A stretch of 64,000 nucleotides of DNA, taken from assembly GCA_903828515.1 (NCBI GenBank), contig CAIKMD010000002.1, positions 496,001 to 560,000 of the forward strand. Direction: 5' to 3'. The notes below the pieces were generated by a model. It had not been told where the DNA came from, ran no database searches, and saw nothing but the letters and a program-made list of their open reading frames with translations. The position numbers were made by a program, and so were the translations under genes. This document shows positions 27,957-36,103 of the stretch, in pieces (positions within the stretch are counted from its first letter, which is position 1; each line of letters begins with the position of its first letter). Source of the stretch: an uncultured Rhodospirillales bacterium. Its GTDB lineage: Bacteria; Pseudomonadota; Alphaproteobacteria; ATCC43930; CGMCC-115725.

Positions 27957-28304
27957 CAGTGCCCCGTCTCATTTTGGTGATTTCGCGCTCATGATAGCGG
28001 GCGGGCATGAGGCCGCAAGACAAGTGACGACGCGTTGGCTTTCGGAAACACATGGCGTCGGCGATCGGTAGGGTGAAGTGTACTTGGTGCCGTGGCGACC
28101 GGCCTCACGCACCCACCTCATCCACTCGCTCGCGCTCGCACCTTCTCCTCCCGCGAACGGGTGGAGAAGGTTGGTTTTAGGGGCGCGGGATGAGGCTGTG
28201 GCCGTGAAACGGATACTCCCTAAATCCGGGGCTTCGCCTTGCGCTTTTAGGCCCTATCCAGTACCAATGCGCCGCGACGAAGAAGGCCAAGAGAGGGACC
28301 GACC
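27957..28304. other. Intergenic region upstream of yajC
   Basis: About 350 nt with no convincing gene. It holds a nested palindromic repeat (annotated separately), and just before yajC a good ribosome site GAGAGGGA. It must contain the promoters of the divergent lipoprotein-DUF815 unit and of yajC, but no clear -35/-10 pair can be named. Confidence 0.6.
28116..28195. repeat. Nested palindromic intergenic repeat
   Basis: Outer arms CCTCATCC (28116-28123) and GGATGAGG (28188-28195) enclose inner arms CCTTCTCC (28141-28148) and GGAGAAGG (28163-28170). This CCTCATCC...ACCTTCTCC...GGAGAAGGT arrangement resembles dispersed repeats common in alphaproteobacterial intergenic DNA. Confidence 0.6.
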
Positions 28305-28751
28305 ATGTTGATTTCGCCGGCTTATGCGCAGGCGGCCGGGGGCGACAGCACGAGCACGCTGATTCAGCTTGCTCCGTTGGCGCTGATCTTCGTCGTCTTC
28401 TATTTCTTCTTGATCCGCCCGCAGCAGACCAAGGCCAAGCAGCAACGCGCCATGTTGGACGCGATCCGCCGCGGCGACCGGGTCGTGACCGGCGGCGGCT
28501 TCATCGGCACGGTGGCGAAAGTCGTCAATCCGGAAGAAGTGCTGATCGATATCGCCGACAATGTTCGCGTCCGCGTCGTTCGCAGCACGATCGCCCAGGT
28601 TCTCGCCAAGACCGAACCGGCCGCGCCCAAAGGTGACGACAAGGACGGCGGCAAGGACACCGACGCGGCGGTGGTCGATGCGTCGGCAACGCCGGGCGAA
28701 CCGGCGCCGACCGGTTGGCGCGCGCTGCTCGGCATTCTCGGCCTGCGCTAG
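28305..28751 (+). CDS. yajC: Preprotein translocase accessory subunit YajC
   Basis: 148 residues with one membrane helix (PLALIFVVFYFFLIRPQQTKAKQQ) and the conserved cytoplasmic core AIRRGDRVVTGGGFIGTVAKV. The charged C-terminal extension after about 110 is variable. YajC joins SecDF; secD follows after 23 nt. Confidence 0.95.
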   Translation: MLISPAYAQAAGGDSTSTLIQLAPLALIFVVFYFFLIRPQQTKAKQQRAMLDAIRRGDRVVTGGGFIGTVAKVVNPEEVLIDIADNVRVRVVRSTIAQVLAKTEPAAPKGDDKDGGKDTDAAVVDASATPGEPAPTGWRALLGILGLR

Positions 28752-28774
28752 CGCAACCGCGCCGGAATCGCGCG

Positions 28775-30334
28775 ATGTTATATTTCTCGACCTGGAAGCT
28801 GGTGCTGATCATCGGGGCGTGTCTCCTCGGTGTCGCCTTCGCCTTGCCGAATGCGTTCTCGCCCGAAACGGTCGCGAGCTGGCCGTCCTTCGTGCCGAAG
28901 AAACAGGTTTCGCTCGGCCTCGATCTGCGTGGTGGTTCGCACCTGTTGCTCGAGGTCGATATGAGCGCGGTCGAGAAGGAACGTCTTGCCGCGCTGATCG
29001 ACGAACTGCGCACGCAACTCGTGGCCGCCAAGATCGGCTACACCGACCTGCAATCCGACAGCACGCACGCGACCTTTACCGTGCGCGATCTCGACCGCAT
29101 CAACGATGTGCGCGCGATGATCACCAAGATCGACCCTGCCATCGACATTCAGCTCGCGGCCAACGGCGTGGCCTCGCTCACGCCCAATCAGGTGGCGATG
29201 ACGCAGCGCCGCACGTCCGCGGTCGAACAGTCGATCGAGATCGTGCGCCGCCGCATCGATGAGACGGGCACCAAGGAGCCGACGATCCAGCGCGAAGGCG
29301 ATGATCGCATTCTCCTGCAGTTGCCGGGCGTCGAGAATCCCGAGCACGTCAAAGAGCTGCTCGGTCAGACCGCGAAGATGACGTTCCAGCTCGTCGACGT
29401 GAACGCAGCGCCGGGCGGCCGTCCGCCGCCGGGCGACGAAGTGTTGCAGGGCGAGACCCGGAACGGTCAGCCGCCGCAGACCTATATCGTGCGTCGTCGG
29501 GTGATGGTCAGCGGCGATACGCTGACCGACGCGCAATCGACATTCTCGAACAACGAGCCGGTGGTGAGCTTCAAGTTCGATTCCACCGGCGCGCGGCGTT
29601 TCGCCGATGCGACCAAGGATAATGTCGGCAAGCCCTTCGCCATCGTGCTCGACAACAAGGTGATCAGCGCGCCGGTGATCAAGGAACCGATCCTCGGCGG
29701 CTCGGGCGTCATCTCGGGCAGTTTCACCTCGCAATCGGCGCAGGATCTCGCGCTGCTCCTGCGCGCGGGCGCCTTGCCGGCGCCGCTGACCGTGCTCGAA
29801 GAGCGCACCGTCGGTCCCGATCTCGGCGCGGACTCGATCCATGCCGGCGCGCTCGCCTGCGTTGTCGGCGTGTTACTGGTAATCGTGTTCATGATCGTGT
29901 TTTACGGCCTGTTCGGCGTGTTCGCCGACATCGCGCTGTTCTTCAACCTGTCGCTGATTTTGGCGAGCCTGTCGCTGCTCGGCGCCACGTTGACGCTGCC
30001 CGGCATCGCCGGCATCGCGCTCACCATGGGCATGGCGGTCGATGCCAATGTGCTGATCTATGAACGCATCCGCGAGGAAGTGCGTGGCGGCCGGACGGTG
30101 ATATCGGCTCTGCAAGCCGGCTTCGAGCGCGCCTTCGGCACCATCCTCGATAGCCACGTGACGACGCTTGTCGCCGGTGGGTTGATGTTCTGGCTCGGCT
30201 CCGGTCCGGTGAAGGGCTTCGCGGTCACGCTCAGCCTCGGCGTGCTGACCTCGCTGTTCTCGGCCATCCTGGTGACGCGGCTCCAGATCGTGACCTGGAT
30301 GCGTCGCACCAAGCCCAAATCCTTGCCGATCTAG
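28775..30334 (+). CDS. secD: Protein translocase subunit SecD
   Basis: 519 residues, an RND-type protein that uses proton motive force to complete Sec export. LGLDLRGGSHLLLEVD is motif 1; a large periplasmic P1 domain follows, then six helices with GMAVDANVLIYERIREE (the proton-relay Asp). ATG 28775 (MLYFSTWKLVLIIG) fits the family; the codons upstream overlap yajC. secF starts 8 nt later. Confidence 0.96.
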   Translation: MLYFSTWKLVLIIGACLLGVAFALPNAFSPETVASWPSFVPKKQVSLGLDLRGGSHLLLEVDMSAVEKERLAALIDELRTQLVAAKIGYTDLQSDSTHATFTVRDLDRINDVRAMITKIDPAIDIQLAANGVASLTPNQVAMTQRRTSAVEQSIEIVRRRIDETGTKEPTIQREGDDRILLQLPGVENPEHVKELLGQTAKMTFQLVDVNAAPGGRPPPGDEVLQGETRNGQPPQTYIVRRRVMVSGDTLTDAQSTFSNNEPVVSFKFDSTGARRFADATKDNVGKPFAIVLDNKVISAPVIKEPILGGSGVISGSFTSQSAQDLALLLRAGALPAPLTVLEERTVGPDLGADSIHAGALACVVGVLLVIVFMIVFYGLFGVFADIALFFNLSLILASLSLLGATLTLPGIAGIALTMGMAVDANVLIYERIREEVRGGRTVISALQAGFERAFGTILDSHVTTLVAGGLMFWLGSGPVKGFAVTLSLGVLTSLFSAILVTRLQIVTWMRRTKPKSLPI

Positions 30335-30342
30335 GCCAAGAC

Positions 30343-31308
30343 ATGTTCATGCGCCCGCTCATCGTTATTCGCCACATTCCGAACATCGACTTCATGTCGT
30401 GGCGGAAAGCCGGCTTCGTGCTGTCGCTGTTGATGACGATCGCCTCGATCGTGCTGTTCGGCGTGCGCGGCCTCAATTACGGCATCGATTTCAGCGGCGG
30501 CACCATCATCGAGGCGCGCAGCACCCAGGGCCCGGCCGATCTCGCGGCCATGCGCGCGCAGCTCGACGGGTTGGGCCTGGGCGATATTTCGCTGCAAGGG
30601 TTCGGCACCCCGAACGACGTGCTGATCCGGTTGCCGCGTCAGCCCGGCGGCGACAAGGAACAGGAACAGGCGGTTCAGGTCGTCAAGCAGAAGCTCGGCA
30701 CCGCGGTGGATTATCGCCGCACCGAAGTGGTCGGTCCGAAAGTCGGCAGCGAGCTGATCCGCGCCGGCGTCATCGCGACGATCCTCGCGCTGTTTGCGAT
30801 CGCGGCCTACGTCTGGTTCCGTTTCGAATGGCAGTTCGGCGTCGGCGCGATGCTGTCGACATTGCACGACACGGTGACGACCGTGGGGCTCTTCGCGCTG
30901 CTGCAGATCGAATTCAACCTGACGACGCTCGCTGCGATCCTCACCATCGCGGGCTATTCGATCAATGACACGGTGGTCATTTATGACCGCGTGCGCGAAA
31001 CCATGCGCAAGAACCGCACGATGGATTTCGCCGAGCTCATCAACAAGAGCCTCAACGAGACCCTGTCGCGGACCATCCTGACGGTCGCGACCACAACTCT
31101 CGCGGTGTTGTCATTGCTGCTGTTCGGCGGCGAGGTGCTGCGCGGCTTCTCGATCGCGATGCTCTGGGGCATCGTCATCGGTACTTATTCCTCGCTCTTC
31201 ATCGCCGCGCCGTTGCTCTACTACATCCGCCCGAACCGCGGCGGTACCGGCAAGGAAGCCGCGCCGAAAGACCCGGCTCCCGCCGCGACACCGGCCGTCC
31301 CCCGCTGA
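30343..31308 (+). CDS. secF: Protein translocase subunit SecF
   Basis: 321 residues. LNYGIDFSGGTIIEAR, SELIRAGVIATILALFAIAAYVWFRFEWQFGVGAMLSTLHD and AGYSINDTVVIYDRVRE are hallmark segments; six membrane helices. It works as a complex with SecD. The neighbouring small Mth938 gene follows after 4 nt. Confidence 0.96.
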   Translation: MFMRPLIVIRHIPNIDFMSWRKAGFVLSLLMTIASIVLFGVRGLNYGIDFSGGTIIEARSTQGPADLAAMRAQLDGLGLGDISLQGFGTPNDVLIRLPRQPGGDKEQEQAVQVVKQKLGTAVDYRRTEVVGPKVGSELIRAGVIATILALFAIAAYVWFRFEWQFGVGAMLSTLHDTVTTVGLFALLQIEFNLTTLAAILTIAGYSINDTVVIYDRVRETMRKNRTMDFAELINKSLNETLSRTILTVATTTLAVLSLLLFGGEVLRGFSIAMLWGIVIGTYSSLFIAAPLLYYIRPNRGGTGKEAAPKDPAPAATPAVPR

Positions 31309-31312
31309 TTCC

Positions 31313-31684
31313 ATGGACGTCACCCCGCTGATCCCCAAGGAGCGGCAGGTGATCGAAAGTTACGGCCCGCGGGGATTTCGCGTCAGCGGAGTCACGCATG
31401 CGGGCGCGGTCATCGTGACGCCGCAAGCGGTTCATCCCTGGAACGCGGCGGCGTGGCCCGACATCACCATCGACAGTTTCGCGCCCATCTTCGATGCCGG
31501 CGTCGAAATCCTGCTCATCGGCAGCGGGCGGCGCATGCTGATGTTGGCGCCGACATTGCGCCAGGCATTGCGGAGTCGCGGTATCGTCGCCGACGTGATG
31601 GACACCGGCGCGGCATGCCGCACCTACGCGATCCTGCTGGCCGAGGAACGTCGTGTCGCCGCGGCGCTGTTACCGGTGGTCTAG
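31313..31684 (+). CDS. Mth938-like domain protein
   Basis: A 123-residue Mth938/DUF498 protein, recognised from ITIDSFAPIFDAGVEILLIGSGRRMLML and ADVMDTGAACRTYAILLAEERRVAAALLPV. The family is related to the complex I assembly factor NDUFAF3. Position directly after secF is a stable alphaproteobacterial arrangement. An NDUFAF6-like gene is 4.4 kb downstream, which makes a respiratory-assembly role worth considering. Confidence 0.85.
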   Translation: MDVTPLIPKERQVIESYGPRGFRVSGVTHAGAVIVTPQAVHPWNAAAWPDITIDSFAPIFDAGVEILLIGSGRRMLMLAPTLRQALRSRGIVADVMDTGAACRTYAILLAEERRVAAALLPVV

Positions 31685-31687
31685 GCG

Positions 31688-32701
31688 ATGAAGGTCGGCA
31701 ATTTTCTGTTCACCGAAAGTCGTTATCCCGAGCAGGATCACGACCTGTTGGGGAAGACGCAGGAGGAGGCTCTTCTCGCGGATGAACTCGGCATGGATGC
31801 GGTGTGGCTCGCCGAGCACCATTTCGACGGCAATTGCGTCTATGTCGATCCGATCGCGTTTGCTGCGACGCTGGCCGTAACGACCAAGAAGGTACGCATC
31901 GGCTTTGCCGTGCTGCAGACCTCGCTGCATCACCCGGTTCGTCTCGCCGAGCAGATGTCGCTGCTCGATCACCTGAGCGGCGGCCGCATGATCGTCGGCC
32001 TCGGGCGCGGCACCATGTTCAATCCCTACGAGTATGAAGGCTACCAGGTCGATCCGGCGGAAACGCCGGGACGACTGGAGGAGGCCGAGGACATTCTTCT
32101 CAAAAGCTGGTCCGGCGAGCCGGTCGATCATCAGGGCAAATACTGGCAGCTCAAATTTCCGATCCTGCGCCCCGTGCCGTTCACCAGGCCGCATCCGCTG
32201 TTGCTGCGCTCGATCTCGGTCAATCCGGAATCGCTGACGTTGCAGGCGAGGAAGGGGCGGCCGTTCCTCCTCGGTCCGGTGCGCGAGGATCTGTTGGCCG
32301 ACCGGCTCGAGACGGTGCGCGTCGCCATGCGCGAGGCCGGACACAGCGACGACAAGATCGCGACGACGATCGCCGAGAGCTGGTGCTGGCGCAACGTGAC
32401 CGTCGCCGAGACCGACGAGAAGGCGCTCGCGTTGGGCCTTGCCGCCTATCGCGAGATGGTCGATTACCGCGCCGCGATCAGCCCGGCCTTTCGCGACTAT
32501 ATGGCGCGGTTCGATCGCACCAAGGTTCCCGACGGTTTCGTCTGCGGCACGCCCAAGACCGTGCTCGAGCATTTCCGCCGCCTCAAGGCGAGCGGCATCG
32601 GCGGCGTGATCGTGCGTTTCCGTATCGGCTTTCTGGATCACGACGTGGTGATGAACGGCATCCGCCTCTTCGCCACCGAGGTTGCACCCTATCTGCGTTA
32701 G
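31688..32701 (+). CDS. Luciferase-like (LLM) flavin-dependent monooxygenase
   Basis: A 337-residue TIM-barrel flavoenzyme using FMNH2. ELGMDAVWLAEHHFDG, HPVRLAEQMSLLDHLSGGRMIVGLGRG and the C-terminal VCGTPKTVLEHFRRLKASGIGGVIV are typical. The F420/FMN preference and substrate cannot be told. It lies just before a binding-protein gene of the kind that can bring alkanesulfonates, but that link is only suggestive. Confidence 0.85.
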   Translation: MKVGNFLFTESRYPEQDHDLLGKTQEEALLADELGMDAVWLAEHHFDGNCVYVDPIAFAATLAVTTKKVRIGFAVLQTSLHHPVRLAEQMSLLDHLSGGRMIVGLGRGTMFNPYEYEGYQVDPAETPGRLEEAEDILLKSWSGEPVDHQGKYWQLKFPILRPVPFTRPHPLLLRSISVNPESLTLQARKGRPFLLGPVREDLLADRLETVRVAMREAGHSDDKIATTIAESWCWRNVTVAETDEKALALGLAAYREMVDYRAAISPAFRDYMARFDRTKVPDGFVCGTPKTVLEHFRRLKASGIGGVIVRFRIGFLDHDVVMNGIRLFATEVAPYLR

Positions 32702-32773
32702 TCGTTTATCCATTTGGCCGCGCCCGCGCGGTGCGCTACACCACACCCAATCACTCCGAGGGAGAACGCAGCG

Positions 32774-33790
32774 ATGACACGTCTGTTCGGGCTAGCGGTG
32801 GCGGCGATCAGTTTGACCGTGGCGATGTCGGGTGCCGCGCCGGCGCGCGCCGAAAGCATCAAGATCGGGCTCTCGAAACTTCTGTCCTACCCGGCCACGC
32901 CGATCGCGATCGAGCGCGGCTATTTCAAGGAACAGGGCATCGAACCCGAAATGGTGTTCTTCGATTCCGCCCAACCGGTCGCGGTCGCGGTCGCCTCGGG
33001 CAGCGTCGATTTCGGCGTCTCCGGCCTGTCGGCGGCGTTCTACACGCTGGCGGGTCAGGGTCAGCTCCGAATGATCGCATCGTCGGGTTATGAACAGCCG
33101 GGCTTTTACAACATCGTGCTGCTCGCCTCGCTGAAGGCGTGGGATGCGGGGCTGAAGTCGCCGAAGAACCTGCCCGGTCACGCTGTGGCGGTGACCCAGC
33201 TCGGCACCAGCCTCCAATTGAATCTCGGCCGCGTTGCTGAAAAATTCGGCGTCGATCTCAAGACCGTCGAGATCAAGGCGCTCCAATCCAACAGTAACGT
33301 GGTCTCGGCGCTGACCGGCGGGACGCTCGATGCCGGCATCATCCCGGCTTCGCCGGCGCTCGCGTTGATCGCGAAGAACGAGGTCAAGGTCGTCTCCTGG
33401 GTGGGCGACGACGTGCCCGGCAATACCGGCAGTGCCGCCTACACCGGCACCAAGACCGCGAATGACCGTGGCGATCTCGTGAAACGCTTTCTCGTCGCTT
33501 ACGGCAAAGGCATGAAGGATTTCCACGATGCCTTCACCGACGCGAACGGCAAGCGCAAGGATCAGGCGACCGCGCCGGCGATGCTCGATCTGCTGTCGAA
33601 ATTCACCGGTCTGTCGGTCGACGATATCGACAAGGCCACGCCGTATGTCGATCCGCAAGGCCGCATCGACATGAAGGAAATTCGCAGCCAGATCGCGTGG
33701 TACACGTCGCAAGGCCAGATCAAGGGCGAGGTCAAAGCCGACGACATCATCGATTCCCGCTACGCCGTCGCGCTGCCGGGGACCAAGTAA
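32774..33790 (+). CDS. ABC transporter substrate-binding protein (orphan, NitT/TauT type)
   Basis: 338 residues with a Sec signal (MTRLFGLAVAAISLTVAMSGAAPARA). SsuA-like blocks are AIERGYFKEQGIEPEMVFFDS, VAVASGSVDFGVSGLSAAFYTLA and NLPGHAVAVTQLGTSLQLNLGRVAEKFG. ATG 32774 follows GAGGGAG by a normal spacing. No permease or ATPase lies nearby. Confidence 0.86.
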   Translation: MTRLFGLAVAAISLTVAMSGAAPARAESIKIGLSKLLSYPATPIAIERGYFKEQGIEPEMVFFDSAQPVAVAVASGSVDFGVSGLSAAFYTLAGQGQLRMIASSGYEQPGFYNIVLLASLKAWDAGLKSPKNLPGHAVAVTQLGTSLQLNLGRVAEKFGVDLKTVEIKALQSNSNVVSALTGGTLDAGIIPASPALALIAKNEVKVVSWVGDDVPGNTGSAAYTGTKTANDRGDLVKRFLVAYGKGMKDFHDAFTDANGKRKDQATAPAMLDLLSKFTGLSVDDIDKATPYVDPQGRIDMKEIRSQIAWYTSQGQIKGEVKADDIIDSRYAVALPGTK

Positions 33791-33911
33791 CGGGTTCTAT
33801 GAAAGAACTGCGGATAGGGCCCGCTAGCGTGACAGGGCGTTGTGTTGTCGACACGGAGTGCCACTGCAGCGGAAGCTTCGCGAGTGATAGAACCGCGATT
33901 ATGCGCCTTTT

Positions 33912-34259
33912 TTAGTTCATGCCGTATTTTGCAATGAATGCTTGGTCACTCATCGTCAGGTAAACGATGCCCTCGATAAAACCAACGATGGCTGGAATGA
34001 ATGTCCAGCAAAACAACAAGTAAATTATGCCCCAGCCGATGCGGCCGAGATAGAATTTGTGAATTCCGAGGCCTCCTACGAATATTCCAAGCAAGCCGGC
34101 CGCGAGTTTGCTCTTTCCATTGGGCGCAAGCAAAGGTACCGAATTTGCCGGTGCTTGAAGTTGGCGCACACCGCATTTGGGACAAATCTCGGCTTTCTGT
34201 TTGATGACGGCACCACACTCGAAACAAAATTTTTCGTCAGTCTGCTTTTCGAGTGTCAT
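33912..34259 (-). CDS. TM2-domain protein with N-terminal zinc ribbon
   Basis: 115 residues. The N-terminal CFECGAVIKQKAEICPKCG is a two-CxxC zinc ribbon. The TM2 domain follows, with KSKLAAGLLGIFVGGLGIHKFYLGRIGWGIIYLLFCW (two helices and the conserved Phe-Tyr-Leu-Gly). A TTGAGGAGA ribosome site precedes ATG 34259. Base composition is visibly lower in G+C than its neighbours. Function of the family is unknown. Confidence 0.82.
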   Translation of the reverse strand: MTLEKQTDEKFCFECGAVIKQKAEICPKCGVRQLQAPANSVPLLAPNGKSKLAAGLLGIFVGGLGIHKFYLGRIGWGIIYLLFCWTFIPAIVGFIEGIVYLTMSDQAFIAKYGMN

Positions 34260-34374
34260 AAAATTCTCCTCAAGTTTGAAAAATAGCGAGCTTCCGATTT
34301 TTCGTGGTTTTGTACTGATCGCAACTGATGCAAAAGCATTTCAACCGAGGCGGTACACCTCTGTTGAGGAATCT

Positions 34375-35100
34375 CTAAAAAATCTCGCGAAAGAAATCCT
34401 GCATGTGGGTCCAGGAGCGCCGGTCGGCGTTGGGCTCATAGGCCGCGGGTTTGGTGCCGCTCGGGTCGAGCGGGATTTCCGGGTTGGTATAGCTGTGAAC
34501 GGCGTTGCCGTAGGAAATGAGCTGCCAGTCGGCTTTGGCGACGCGCATCTCGGCGATGAAATCGTCGATCTCCTTTTGCGGCACGACCGGATCGTCGGCG
34601 CCATGAAGAACGAGAATCTTGGCCTTGATCGAACCGGGCGTGGTCGCCGGCATCGAGGTGAGAAGCTGGGTGTGGAAGCACACCACCCCGGCGACATCGC
34701 CGCCGGCGCGGGCGACTTCGAGAATGGTGATCCCGCCGAAGCAATAACCGATGCCGGCGATCCTTTTCGGATCGGTCAGCGGATGCGCGCGCAACGCCTC
34801 GAAGCAGGCATGGCCCCGCCGGCGTAGCAGCGCGCGGTCGTCGTAATAGGGCTTTGACGTCTTGACCGCTGCCTCGAACCCTTGGGGACGGATGCCCTTG
34901 CCGTAGACATCGCCGGCGACCGCGATGTAGCCCATTTCGGCAAGCTGATCGCAACGGCGGTGTGTGGAGGCGTTGACGCCGCCCCATTCGGGAACGACCA
35001 GCACGCCGGGCCGCTTGCCGTGGATCGCGTCGTCATAGGCGACATAGCCCTCGAGGACCGTCGCGCCTTCCCGGTAATCGAACGATTGCGATTTGATCAT
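34375..35100 (-). CDS. Dienelactone hydrolase family protein
   Basis: 241 residues. GIGYCFGGITILEVARAG supplies the family's Cys nucleophile elbow; PGVLVVPEWGGVN is the oxyanion region, followed by LVLHGADDPVVPQKEID and ISYGNAVHSYTNPE for the acid and His. A GGGGGCGG sequence precedes the ATG. Substrate unknown; a lactone or esterase activity is expected. Confidence 0.87.
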   Translation of the reverse strand: MIKSQSFDYREGATVLEGYVAYDDAIHGKRPGVLVVPEWGGVNASTHRRCDQLAEMGYIAVAGDVYGKGIRPQGFEAAVKTSKPYYDDRALLRRRGHACFEALRAHPLTDPKRIAGIGYCFGGITILEVARAGGDVAGVVCFHTQLLTSMPATTPGSIKAKILVLHGADDPVVPQKEIDDFIAEMRVAKADWQLISYGNAVHSYTNPEIPLDPSGTKPAAYEPNADRRSWTHMQDFFREIF

Positions 35101-35162
35101 TTCCGCCCCCGATTTTTTCGTTTCACGTGGAACGGAGAATATCGGGGCGGGGCAAGCCTGGC

Positions 35163-35192
35163 AAAAAAGAAACGGGGCCCGAAGGCCCCGTT
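35163..35192 (-). terminator. Rho-independent terminator of the PuuD-like unit
   Basis: AACGGGGCC (35171-35179) and GGCCCCGTT (35184-35192) form a tight GC-rich stem with a CGAA loop. On the minus strand it is followed by a T-rich run (the AAAAAAGAAA at 35163-35172). It lies 25 nt after the PuuD-like gene. Confidence 0.8.
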
Positions 35193-35216
35193 CCGGTCGT
35201 CAGATCGGAGCGGCGT

Positions 35217-35726
35217 CTAGTAGAAGTGAACGCCGGCCATGCAATAGAGCATGGGGATCGACAGCAACGTATTCACGCGCGAGGTGAGGCCGGCGGTACG
35301 TGCCGCGACCTTGATCTCGTCGGGTGTTGCCGGTGTGATGCCGATGTTCTTCTTCTGGTTCGGCCAGATGATGAACCACACGTTGAACCACATGATTGTG
35401 CCCAGCCACATGCCGATGCCGATCGTCGTGTTGTGGGTGCTGTGGTCGCCGATGCCCAGCTTGATCGCCGAGCCGAGATAGCCGTTCATATAGGCGAGGA
35501 TAAGGCCGAAAATGATCGTGCCCATGGCGCCCCAACGGAACCAGAACAGGGCTTCGGGCAGGATGAACTTGGTAACGCCGGGACGGAGTTCGGCTGGAAT
35601 CTTCGGCACGGTCGGCGTCTGGGTGAAGTTGAAGTACCAGAGGTGGCCGATCCACATGATGGCGCAAATGATATGGCACCAGCGGATCGCGAAATTCCAC
35701 CAATCGATGCTGACGAATTCTTGCAT
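35217..35726 (-). CDS. PuuD-like (urate-oxidase N-terminal domain) membrane protein, short form
   Basis: 169 residues with four membrane segments, e.g. FAIRWCHIICAIMWIGHLWYFN and TTIGIGMWLGTIMWFNVWFIIWP. The FTQTPTVPKIP and WPNQKKNIG motifs match the membrane part of urate hydroxylase PuuD. The C-terminal cytochrome-c domain of full PuuD (about 400 aa) is absent and no CxxCH is present, so catalysis as urate oxidase by itself is doubtful. Conserved His residues in helices could hold heme. A 30-codon membrane-peptide gene stands 24 nt upstream, probably co-transcribed. Confidence 0.75.
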   Translation of the reverse strand: MQEFVSIDWWNFAIRWCHIICAIMWIGHLWYFNFTQTPTVPKIPAELRPGVTKFILPEALFWFRWGAMGTIIFGLILAYMNGYLGSAIKLGIGDHSTHNTTIGIGMWLGTIMWFNVWFIIWPNQKKNIGITPATPDEIKVAARTAGLTSRVNTLLSIPMLYCMAGVHFY

Positions 35727-35750
35727 AGCGTATCTCCCCTCGTGCTGGCG

Positions 35751-35843
35751 TCAGGCGATGGCGTGAATCAGAAGCATGACGACGAGCGTCAATACGAAGC
35801 CAAGCGTGATCGTCTGGCCCAGTGAATCCAGCGGATTTTTCAT
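35751..35843 (-). CDS. 30-residue single-helix membrane peptide
   Basis: ATG AAA AAT... to TGA gives MKNPLDSLGQTITLGFVLTL followed by VVMLLIHAIA: a short polar head and one hydrophobic helix of about 21 residues. GAGGGGAC stands 5 nt before the ATG, an excellent ribosome site. It precedes the PuuD-like gene in the same direction with 24 nt between them. Size and topology recall small subunits such as CydX or CcoQ, but no family is claimed. Confidence 0.65.
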   Translation of the reverse strand: MKNPLDSLGQTITLGFVLTLVVMLLIHAIA

Positions 35844-35938
35844 TGTTTCGTCCCCTCTTTACCGTCAAATGTCCGAATAGGTTTCGGGTGCATCATAACC
35901 GTAGTGAAGGCCAACCTCAATTGGGCGATAATAAGGGC

Positions 35939-36103
35939 ATGGAGACTCGCTGCGCGCGTTGCGGTGCAACCTTCGCCTGCAATCCGGGGCCCGATTGCTG
36001 GTGCGCCCGGCCGCCTTATCTGCCCATGCCGACCGGCGACGAAACGTGCCTGTGTCCGACCTGCCTGAACCGGGCCGCCGAAACCCCGCGTCCCGAGTCG
36101 TGA
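35939..36103 (+). CDS. Cysteine-rich CWC-type small protein
   Basis: 54 residues with eight cysteines: CARCGATFAC, then CWC (positions 20-22), then CLCPTC. This matches the Cys_rich_CWC family, probably zinc-binding. The ATG at 35939 has AAGGGC close upstream. Its TGA overlaps the GTG of the next gene (GTGA), so the pair is coupled. Confidence 0.75.
   Translation: METRCARCGATFACNPGPDCWCARPPYLPMPTGDETCLCPTCLNRAAETPRPES

Noticed and set aside
33799-33915. 38-codon frame MKELRIGPASVTG... after the second binding protein
   Set aside because: No ribosome site and no recognisable features; too weak to call.
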